DNA of 35,832 bases from JAYVFR01 sp043772945 (lineage in GTDB: Bacteria > Patescibacteriota > JACMRA01), in NCBI GenBank assembly GCA_043772945.1, contig JAYVFR010000014.1, positions 1-35,832 on the forward strand, written 5' to 3'. Of this stretch, positions 9,536-15,931 are shown one piece after another. Each line of letters starts with the position of its first letter. The first letter of the stretch is position 1. Position numbers and translations under genes: made by a program. Below the pieces are notes generated by a model, which saw only the letters and a list, made by a program, of their open reading frames with translations, was not told where the DNA came from and did no database searches.

Positions 9536-10381
9536 ATGGCAAATCCTTCTTCCAACAAACCAACACTATCAATCAAAAAAGGAGATATATTTGATTTACG
9601 TGAAATAATTTTAACCCAAAAATTCACAGAACCGCCTTCACGATATTCAGAAGCAGGTCTTATTAAAAAATTAGAAGAGATAGGGCTTGGCAGACCTAGC
9701 ACATACGCTAGCATCATTTCAACTCTTTACGATCGTGGCTATTTAGAAAATTCTAAAGGCTCGATGAAGCCCTCAACTCTCGGGATGCAAGTTGCTAAGT
9801 TATTAGGAGAAAATTTTGATCGTTATACAAGTCAAGAATTAACCAGTCAAATGGAAAAAAACCTTGATGAAATTGCTGAAGGGCAAAAAACCTACCTAGA
9901 AACGTTAAATCAATTTTGGTGGGATTTTAACAAAGAAGTCGATGATACGACAATTAGTTTAAAGCAAAATTCAGCTAATTATCGCTCAATTGAGTCCGAT
10001 GTGGAATGTCCAACTTGTGAAAGCAAAACTGAATTAAAATTAGGGCGTTTTGGTGAATATTATCAATGCTTAAGCGTTAGAGAGCACCAATTTCCGAAAA
10101 ATTTTAAGGAATATGGTGAGGCATTAATTGAAAATACCGAAAAATATCAAAATCAAACAGAAGATAAAAAATGTGAAGTTTGTGGAGTGGATATGATCAT
10201 TAGAGTGGCTAAAAGTAGTTTGAAGCCTTACATAGCCTGCCCTGAATATCGTGTTGGTAATAAACATACAATCACTAATATAATAGATCCAGAAAACAAA
10301 CTCTTATCTCAAAAAACTCCTAAAAATTTTAGTAAAAAATCAGCAACAAAACCAAGTGCTAAAATCCCTGCAAAGAAATAA
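9536..10381 (+). CDS. topA: DNA topoisomerase I, C-terminal fragment
   Basis: The 281-aa frame matches only the C-terminal part of type IA topoisomerase I: the motif PPSRYSEAGLIKKLEEIG with LGRPSTYASIISTLYDRGY near residues 34-65, then zinc-ribbon-like segments. The Toprim domain and the active-site tyrosine domain, normally 400-500 residues upstream, are absent. A TAA stop lies in frame 6 nt before the ATG and a different gene lies beyond. Each of the two ribbons has only three of four cysteines (CPTC...QC and CEVC...AC), the fourth being replaced. It may be one half of a split gene, since a promoter-like element precedes it, or a relic of a rearranged topA. It cannot act alone as a topoisomerase. 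Confidence 0.8.
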   Translation: MANPSSNKPTLSIKKGDIFDLREIILTQKFTEPPSRYSEAGLIKKLEEIGLGRPSTYASIISTLYDRGYLENSKGSMKPSTLGMQVAKLLGENFDRYTSQELTSQMEKNLDEIAEGQKTYLETLNQFWWDFNKEVDDTTISLKQNSANYRSIESDVECPTCESKTELKLGRFGEYYQCLSVREHQFPKNFKEYGEALIENTEKYQNQTEDKKCEVCGVDMIIRVAKSSLKPYIACPEYRVGNKHTITNIIDPENKLLSQKTPKNFSKKSATKPSAKIPAKK

Positions 10382-10404
10382 AAAACTTACTGCTTAAACG
10401 TTGC

Positions 10405-10434
10405 TTGACAAAGGATATTAAATATTATTATCTA
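10405..10434 (+). promoter_or_regulatory. Promoter of the L6-L18-S5 operon, leaderless
   Basis: TTGACA at 10405-10410 and TATCTA at 10429-10434 (18-nt spacing). The expected transcription start (about 10441) coincides with the L6 ATG at 10442, implying a leaderless mRNA. Confidence 0.6.
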
Positions 10435-10441
10435 GTCGTAT

Positions 10442-10984
10442 ATGTCAAGAATTGGTAAAAAAACTATCGTTTTACCTGGTAAAGTTGAATTTAACTATAA
10501 TGCTGACACCAACTTAGTTGAAGTTAAAGGACCTTTAGGTAAATTAAGTCTAACTTTAGACAAACATGTTACTATTAAACAAGAAGGCGAAAACGTAAAT
10601 CTAGTTGTAGAAAATGAAACTAATAAATTTCAAAGAGCAATCTGGGGAACTAATCGTGCTCTTGTGTATAACATGATTGTAGGTGTTACAGAAGGTTTTA
10701 AAAAAGATATGGAGCTTAATGGAGTTGGCTATAAAATGGAGCTGACAGGAGATCTTTTAACTCTTTATATTGGATTTAGCCACACTGTTCCAGTCAAGGT
10801 ACCTAGTGCTATTAAATTAACTTTAGTAAAAAATTTATTAACTGGTCATAGTTCAGATAATCAATTAATTGGTAATTTCTTCAATACTATTCACAACATG
10901 AAACCTTGCGATCCCTATAAAGGTAAAGGGTTCAAATTCCCAGGCAGATTCTACCGCAGAAAAGTAGTTAAAAAAACTAAGTAA
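10442..10984 (+). CDS. rplF: Large-subunit ribosomal protein L6 (uL6)
   Basis: L6 binds 23S rRNA near the base of the stalk of the 50S subunit. The 180-aa protein starts MSRIGKK, as is standard, and keeps the family signatures VEVKGPLGKL, the first-domain repeat, and the C-terminal PYKGKGFKFPGRFYRRK. Length is normal. It is the first gene of a three-gene block L6-L18-S5 with its own promoter; the upstream part of the usual spc operon (L14 to S8) is not here. Confidence 0.97.
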   Translation: MSRIGKKTIVLPGKVEFNYNADTNLVEVKGPLGKLSLTLDKHVTIKQEGENVNLVVENETNKFQRAIWGTNRALVYNMIVGVTEGFKKDMELNGVGYKMELTGDLLTLYIGFSHTVPVKVPSAIKLTLVKNLLTGHSSDNQLIGNFFNTIHNMKPCDPYKGKGFKFPGRFYRRKVVKKTK

Positions 10985-11007
10985 TAAATTATAATTATAC
11001 TCTTAAT

Positions 11008-11325
11008 ATGTCACAATATAATCATAGAAAAATGAGAATTAAAGTTCGTTTTAACTACTCTACTCCGACCATAGTAATCTCACGATCAAATAAAAATATA
11101 ATTGCTCAATTTGTTGGTCAAGATAAAAAAACTGTCTTTACTGTCGATTCCGAAAAATTAACAGGTACTAAAATCGAACAAGCAGATTCAGTAGGTAAAC
11201 AAGTTGCTGAAAAACTTAAATTTTTAAAGGTTGAAAAAATTATTTTTAATCGTAACGGATATGTTTATCATGGTAGAGTTAAAGCTCTTGCTGATGCAAT
11301 GCGACAAAATGGTATCACAATTTAA
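11008..11325 (+). CDS. rplR: Large-subunit ribosomal protein L18 (uL18)
   Basis: L18 brings 5S rRNA into the 50S subunit. The 105-aa protein shows the family pattern: a basic N-terminus RKMRIKVRF, the strand IIAQFV, and the C-terminal helix region YHGRVKALADAMRQNGI. It is slightly short because the N-terminus lacks the longer basic arm of many homologues. It lies 23 nt after L6 and 17 nt before S5. No Shine-Dalgarno sequence is seen. Confidence 0.95.
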   Translation: MSQYNHRKMRIKVRFNYSTPTIVISRSNKNIIAQFVGQDKKTVFTVDSEKLTGTKIEQADSVGKQVAEKLKFLKVEKIIFNRNGYVYHGRVKALADAMRQNGITI

Positions 11326-11342
11326 TCAAATATTTTTTTAAT

Positions 11343-11996
11343 ATGAATAACACACCAGAGAAAACAAATAGTAACCCAGTTTTTAAACCAAATACTAATC
11401 CTACTAGTTCTACTAACCCCACTACTACTCAAGCAACTGGAGTTGCAAGCTCTAACTTCCGTCGCGGAGGCCCTAATGATAGACCCCGCTTTGATAGAAA
11501 CAGCCCAGCATCTAGATTGCGTAACGGTAAAAAACGTGAAACTAATCGCCGCACCGAAGTACCTGATGAATTCGAATCACAAGTTATTCAAGTTAGAAGA
11601 ATCTCTAAAACTGTGAGTGGTGGTAAAATTATGCGTTTTAGTGCTTTAATTGTTTCAGGAGATAAAAAAGGTAAAGTAGGATACGGCCTAGGTAAAGGAA
11701 GAGACTTCCAAGAAGCAGTAGCTAAAGCCACACGCCAAGCAAAAAATTCAATTATTAAATTAGATATCAGTGACGATTTATCAATTAAATTCCCAAGTCA
11801 ATTTAAATATAAAGCCGTTAAACTGTTCCTTAAACCTGCCCAAAGTGGTACAGGTCTGATTGCTGGATCTTACCTACGACCAGTGCTACAACTTTCTGGA
11901 ATTCAGAATATCTACTCTAAAATTATCGGAAGTAACAATAAAGTTGTAGGTGTTCGAGCTATCATCGAAGCTCTTAAAGCTTCATACACGGTCTAA
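11343..11996 (+). CDS. rpsE: Small-subunit ribosomal protein S5 (uS5) with N-terminal extension
   Basis: S5 is a 30S protein near the mRNA entry and the decoding region. The C-terminal 145 residues match the family well: FESQVIQVRRISKTVSGG, the loop GYGLGKGRDFQEAVAKA, and the second domain with GTGLIAGSYLRPVLQLSGI. The first 70 residues or so are an extra Asn/Thr/Pro-rich tail followed by Arg-rich sequence, probably disordered. In most bacteria L30 and L15 follow S5; here neither does, and an intrinsic terminator comes directly after. Loss of L30 is a known CPR feature; L15 must be elsewhere. Confidence 0.96.
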   Translation: MNNTPEKTNSNPVFKPNTNPTSSTNPTTTQATGVASSNFRRGGPNDRPRFDRNSPASRLRNGKKRETNRRTEVPDEFESQVIQVRRISKTVSGGKIMRFSALIVSGDKKGKVGYGLGKGRDFQEAVAKATRQAKNSIIKLDISDDLSIKFPSQFKYKAVKLFLKPAQSGTGLIAGSYLRPVLQLSGIQNIYSKIIGSNNKVVGVRAIIEALKASYTV

Positions 11997-12022
11997 TACT
12001 TTTAAAAAAATCAAAAGCAAGC

Positions 12023-12055
12023 AACCTAGATAATTATATTCTAGGTTTTTGTTTT
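12023..12055 (+). terminator. Intrinsic terminator after rpsE
   Basis: AACCTAGA (12023-12030) pairs perfectly with TCTAGGTT (12040-12047) over a 9-nt loop and is followed by a T-rich tract. It closes the L6-L18-S5 unit 27 nt after the S5 stop. Confidence 0.85.
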
Positions 12056-12078
12056 ATATTCACATATTACTTTTATAT

Positions 12079-12423
12079 ATGCTAACAGAATATCAAAATC
12101 AAATTAATAATCTTGATCAACAAATTCTAGACTTAATGTCACTCAGACAAGAGTTGGTTAAATTAGTAGCAAAAGACAAATTAAATCTAAACCTTCCCAC
12201 GAGAAACATACTAGAACAAAAAAACAACGAATCGCTACTAATTAGTTACGGTAAAAATAGAAACTTAAAGACTAAGCTTATCAGAAGGTTGTGGAGATTT
12301 CTAGATCATGAATCTACTAAAATTCAATCGGAAATACTCTCCGAAATCGATCGTAAAGTTAAACTTGAGGCTGAATTATTGAAAATAAATTTAAGACGTA
12401 AAAATAAAAAAATAAAAAAATAG
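12079..12423 (+). CDS. Chorismate mutase type II-like protein
   Basis: The 114-aa protein starting MLTEYQNQINNLDQQILDLM follows the AroQ pattern: an initial helix with Asp and Arg (LMSLRQELVKLVAKDK), then a basic stretch with RNILEQ, and a last helix ending in STKIQSEI. AroQ converts chorismate to prephenate, but a genome this reduced probably has no full aromatic pathway, and the domain also occurs in regulatory proteins. A start 30 nt upstream (12049) falls in the terminator T-tract and is less likely. A basic Lys-rich C-terminus follows the domain. It lies 12 nt before recX and is probably co-transcribed with it. Confidence 0.6.
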   Translation: MLTEYQNQINNLDQQILDLMSLRQELVKLVAKDKLNLNLPTRNILEQKNNESLLISYGKNRNLKTKLIRRLWRFLDHESTKIQSEILSEIDRKVKLEAELLKINLRRKNKKIKK

Positions 12424-12435
12424 TATTAAAAAACT

Positions 12436-12894
12436 ATGTCATATTCCAGAAGCCAAGTCTATATTTTAAATTTACTAGCTAAGCGAGACTACAGCTATCA
12501 AGAATTATTAGATAAACTAGCTATTCGAAACCTAAATAAAACTGAAGCTGTAAAAGAGTTAGAAATTATAGTAACAAATAACTGGATCAATGACAAACGA
12601 TTAGCGGAGAACTTAATATTGTACTACTCTAAAACACGAGGACCTAATTGGATTAATCAAAAACTAAATCAACGCAAAATTCCAACAGAAATTATCACTA
12701 AAAACCTATCTAAAATAAAGCTCTCAACTGAAAATCAAGATAAATCAAATTTAAAATTGAAAATTGAAAAAAAATATAACATTACTAATTGGAAAGTAAT
12801 CGATTTGAAAACTAAAGCTAAAATTTGGAATTATTTATTATATCATGGTTTTAACAACCCCTATGAAATGATCAGTGGCTGGTCTAGCTCATAA
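12436..12894 (+). CDS. recX: RecX family regulatory protein
   Basis: RecX binds RecA filaments and modulates recombination. The 152-aa protein has the repeated three-helix pattern of the family: ILNLLAKRDYSYQELLDKLAIR, then VTNNWINDKRLAENLILYYSKTRG, followed by a GPNWINQKLNQRKIP segment. Length is normal. The gene's last 34 bases overlap the end of the truncated tsaD on the other strand, so its terminal residues GWSSS may derive from out-of-frame tsaD DNA. No recA is in the window. Confidence 0.75.
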   Translation: MSYSRSQVYILNLLAKRDYSYQELLDKLAIRNLNKTEAVKELEIIVTNNWINDKRLAENLILYYSKTRGPNWINQKLNQRKIPTEIITKNLSKIKLSTENQDKSNLKLKIEKKYNITNWKVIDLKTKAKIWNYLLYHGFNNPYEMISGWSSS

Positions 12895-13337
12895 AAACTA
12901 CTTGCTACGTGGCCTTTTAAATGATTAATATTTTTTAAAATAACTTCTTTGTGGTATTTAGTTTTAATAAAATGTTTCAAGCTTTTTGCAAACTCAACTC
13001 CCACTCGGAGAGCGCTTGGAAGGCCCGGAGTCGTAGTAACAAATATATATTTTAATTCAAGAACCAATTCATCTAATTTAAAACCCGATTCTCTTATTAT
13101 TTGTTCAAACAAAAAATGAATCTGATCAGCATGACTGCGAGCCCCAATTTCTGGAACCACCCCGCCATATTCAGCGTGAATCTCAATTTGGGAGCTAATT
13201 ACACTACTTAAAATTTTAAAAGAGTTTAGATAACTGTATAAACTAGAACTATTATTGGAGTTATTAGTAATATCAACAGACCTCATAAAACAAAGAGAGG
13301 TTTCATCACAACTTGTTTCAATAGCCAGTATTAGCAT
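12861..13337 (-). CDS. tsaD: tRNA threonylcarbamoyladenosine protein TsaD, N-terminal half only
   Basis: TsaD transfers threonylcarbamoyl to A37 of ANN-decoding tRNAs. This 158-aa frame has the N-terminal signatures ILAIETSCDETS, HAEYGGVVPEIGARSHADQI, TPGLPSALRVGVEFAKSL and the metal-binding NHLKGH near residue 140. It then stops at TAG after about 18 more residues. The C-terminal half (SGGHT and the final Asp metal-ligand region), about 180 residues, is missing, and sequence past the stop belongs to recX. Either this is a relic and a full copy lies elsewhere, or the gene is split. It lies 51 nt after the sanA-like gene on the same strand. Confidence 0.85.
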   Translation of the reverse strand: MLILAIETSCDETSLCFMRSVDITNNSNNSSSLYSYLNSFKILSSVISSQIEIHAEYGGVVPEIGARSHADQIHFLFEQIIRESGFKLDELVLELKYIFVTTTPGLPSALRVGVEFAKSLKHFIKTKYHKEVILKNINHLKGHVASSFYELDQPLIIS

Positions 13338-13342
13338 ATTTT

Positions 13343-13376
13343 AAAAAAGATAAAAAAGATAAAAAAGATAAAAAAG
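13343..13376. repeat. 9-bp tandem repeat before tsaD
   Basis: The unit aaaaaagat is repeated 3.8 times without error. It lies 5 nt upstream of the tsaD start on the minus strand, where it reads as repeats of ATCTTTTTT. Copy-number change would alter the spacing between any upstream promoter and tsaD. Confidence 0.85.
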
Positions 13377-13388
13377 TCATAATTGTAA

Positions 13389-14042
13389 TTATAATTCTGT
13401 AACGCCGCTTTTAATAGGAGGTTCGCGATCTAAGACAATGTTTAAAATCGCTTTCCAAGATGCCAAAACTTCTCGCCCTAAGCCATACACAATCGTATTA
13501 ATATTAGAATCTCTAGCCACAACAGGAATAACTGTCAAGCCAACATTCCTACACAAATAAAGAGCTCTTTGCATGTGAAATGCTTGAGTCACTAAATAAA
13601 TTTTTTGGAGGTTGAATACATTTTTAGCCCGCCAACAACTATCAAAAGTATTCAGACCTGCATAGTCCTCAAAAATACTTGTCTCCGAAATCGAATAATT
13701 TTTTACCAAATAGCTTTTCATTGCTTTTGGCTCGTTGTAATATTTATCAGACCAATTATCACCTGAAACTAAAATTTTAGTAATTTTTTTATTTTGATAT
13801 AGCTCTGCGGATGCATCCAGCCTAAATGAAAGAATTACACTCGGAATATCACTATAAACTTGAGCTCCCAAAACTAAGGCTGTTTCTATTTTTAAAGGAC
13901 TTATGTCGCTAGAATTAAAAGTAAAATTACTAAAACAAATATACCCAAAAGGCAAAAAAATAACAACTAAAAGAACGCAAAGAAACTTAACAAGTATTTT
14001 TAAGCTGGCTTTTAAATTAAAATTAGAAAAAAAACTGGTCAA
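13389..14042 (-). CDS. SanA/YdcF-like DUF218 membrane protein
   Basis: The 217-aa protein has one N-terminal membrane segment (about residues 13-33) and an extracytoplasmic DUF218 domain. Visible signatures are LVLGAQVYSDIPSVILSFRLDA, ILVSGDN, YNEPKAMKSYL, a Ser/Thr-rich FDSCWRAKNVF, and VTQAFHMQRALYLCR. The family includes SanA, linked to vancomycin barrier function, and YdcF; the biochemical activity is not settled. No ATG fits the start; a TTG at 14042 is used, and a promoter TTGACA-N18-TAAGTT lies 35-64 nt upstream. The tsaD fragment follows and is likely co-transcribed. Confidence 0.82.
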   Translation of the reverse strand: MTSFFSNFNLKASLKILVKFLCVLLVVIFLPFGYICFSNFTFNSSDISPLKIETALVLGAQVYSDIPSVILSFRLDASAELYQNKKITKILVSGDNWSDKYYNEPKAMKSYLVKNYSISETSIFEDYAGLNTFDSCWRAKNVFNLQKIYLVTQAFHMQRALYLCRNVGLTVIPVVARDSNINTIVYGLGREVLASWKAILNIVLDREPPIKSGVTEL

Positions 14043-14076
14043 AACAAATAAAATTAAAGAAATCCAATAACTAAAT

Positions 14077-14106
14077 AACTTAGAATAGTTGCTTTCCTTT
14101 TGTCAA
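14077..14106 (-). promoter_or_regulatory. Promoter for the sanA-like gene
   Basis: Minus strand: TTGACA (14101-14106), 18-nt spacer, TAAGTT (14077-14082). It lies in the divergent region between the sanA-like gene and the ABC exporter. Confidence 0.5.
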
Positions 14107-14122
14107 AATTAAGGGAAGTTTT

Positions 14123-14149
14123 CTCAGAAATAGAGTAATAGATAAACTT
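14123..14149 (+). repeat. 27-nt near-copy of internal ABC-exporter sequence in its own leader
   Basis: Bases 14123-14149 match 14478-14504, inside the downstream ABC gene, at 25 of 27 positions. The copy is in the same orientation and lies about 80 nt before the start codon. It looks like a small duplication or a trace of recombination. Confidence 0.75.
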
Positions 14150-14225
14150 CTATTTTTTAATTTGCTAATTTTTAATAAATAGATTTTAAATTTAAGTAAG
14201 CTTCTATCAATTCGCCCTCTCAATT

Positions 14226-15914
14226 ATGATAAATCTCAGGACACTTTTTATAGAGCATCGTAAAGCTATCATTACCGTCAACCTAATCGGTTTACTAACT
14301 ACAGCCCTTGGAATTACAATCCCTAGAATTACAGGAACAGTCATTAATGAGATTGAAACAAATCAAATAAATTATAATTTAATCACAACCTTTGGAATTA
14401 TTGTGTTTTTGATTCTAATTAGTGGTCTTAGCGAGAATATTCTAGTTTCAAAACTAGGTGAAAAAATAGCCTCAAACCTCAGAAATAGAGTAATGAATAA
14501 ACTTACTAAACTTGACTACAACCAAGTAAATAAGCAGGGGATCGGGAATATTATCACATTAATGAGCAGTGATATTGATGGAATTAAGCAGATGATGAGT
14601 ACTGAATTAATGTTCACCTTTCAAGCTATTCTTTTATTTATTGGCTCTCTAACTATTATGCTTATTAGCAATTGGAGGCTAGGTCTTGTTGCTCTCGTGT
14701 CATTACCAATAATTGTGGGAGTGTTTATTTTTACTTTTAAGTCTGTTACTAAATTCTTTAAACAATCTTTTACTAATCAGAGTCAAACTAATACTGTAAT
14801 TAGCCAAAATATTTATGCCAGCAATTTGATCAGAGTTCAAAACTCCCAAGACTACGAAACAGAGAAGTTTAATCTCTACGCTGAGAAATCTGAATTAATC
14901 TCTCGCAATATTGTTTCGTCTTTTGGATCTCTTATTCCAACTATTAATGGAGTAACTAACTGGACGGTTATTGCTATTCTCTATGTTGGGGCTATTCTCT
15001 ATGCCCAAAAAGGTTTAGAAATTGGGGATATTAGTAGCTTCTTGACTTATTATTCACTTCTAATCACTCCTATTTTTATTATTGGGTTCAATTCCCAGTC
15101 TATTGCCAGAGCTAATACTTCAATTAGCCGAATAAATGAATTGCTAAAACAAGATGAGGTTAAAAAAAGTGGAGAAATCAATCAAGAAATTAAAACTTCT
15201 ATCGAGTTGAAAAACGTAAATGTAATCAGAGACCAAAAAAAGATTCTAAAAAATATCAACCTTACAATTCCAATTAACAAGCGAATTGCTATTGTAGGAC
15301 CCACAGGGGCAGGTAAATCAGTTTTAATTAACCTAATTAACGGACTTATTAAACCTGATGAGGGCAGTATAATCCTCGATAAAATTGATTACAATAACTG
15401 GCAAACCAATTCGATTCATAGCCAAATTGCAACAGTCTTTCAGGAATCTTTAATTTTTAACACTACGCTTAAAGATAATATAATTTTAAATTTACCTTTT
15501 AATGAAGGGCTTTTCAATCGGGTTTGTCTTGCGGCTAATCTGACTGAATTTAGTAACGAGGATTTAATGACTAAAAAAGTTAGTGAGCTAGGTGGGAATC
15601 TTTCAGGAGGTCAAAAACAAAGACTAACCCTAGCCAGAGCTATTTATAGACAGCCTAAAATTCTAATTCTAGATGACTTTACAGCACGCGTAGACAAAAA
15701 AACTGAAAACCAGATCTGGACTAATCTAAACAAAGAATTTCCTAACATAGGTTTGATAAATATCTCTCAAAGTATTGAAACAATCAAAGATTTTGATTTA
15801 ATATTTGTGTTAATGGAAGGTGAGCTTGTAGGAAGCGGAACTCATAAACAGCTTTTGGAGACAAATTTAGAATATCAGCAAATTTATAATAGTCAAAAAA
15901 TAATTAGTGATTAA
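14226..15914 (+). CDS. ABC exporter subunit with degenerate ATP site (membrane plus ATPase)
   Basis: The 562-aa half-transporter has six hydrophobic segments in the first 300 residues and an ATPase domain with Walker A GPTGAGKS (about 358-365), canonical signature LSGGQKQR (about 458), Walker B ILILDDFTARVD (about 478), and QSIET where the H-loop histidine is expected. The catalytic glutamate after Walker B is Asp and the H-loop is Gln, so its own ATP site is degenerate. This is the usual asymmetry of heterodimeric exporters of the BmrC/BmrD or TM287/288 type. The partner starts 17 nt downstream. The substrate is unknown (drugs, lipids or peptides). Confidence 0.92.
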   Translation: MINLRTLFIEHRKAIITVNLIGLLTTALGITIPRITGTVINEIETNQINYNLITTFGIIVFLILISGLSENILVSKLGEKIASNLRNRVMNKLTKLDYNQVNKQGIGNIITLMSSDIDGIKQMMSTELMFTFQAILLFIGSLTIMLISNWRLGLVALVSLPIIVGVFIFTFKSVTKFFKQSFTNQSQTNTVISQNIYASNLIRVQNSQDYETEKFNLYAEKSELISRNIVSSFGSLIPTINGVTNWTVIAILYVGAILYAQKGLEIGDISSFLTYYSLLITPIFIIGFNSQSIARANTSISRINELLKQDEVKKSGEINQEIKTSIELKNVNVIRDQKKILKNINLTIPINKRIAIVGPTGAGKSVLINLINGLIKPDEGSIILDKIDYNNWQTNSIHSQIATVFQESLIFNTTLKDNIILNLPFNEGLFNRVCLAANLTEFSNEDLMTKKVSELGGNLSGGQKQRLTLARAIYRQPKILILDDFTARVDKKTENQIWTNLNKEFPNIGLINISQSIETIKDFDLIFVLMEGELVGSGTHKQLLETNLEYQQIYNSQKIISD

Positions 15915-15931
15915 ATTAGTGATTAAATTAT

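Noticed and set aside
12861..13337. UGA recoding as the cause of the truncated tsaD and topA frames
   Set aside because: The limiting stops are TAG and TAA, not TGA; RF2 is present.
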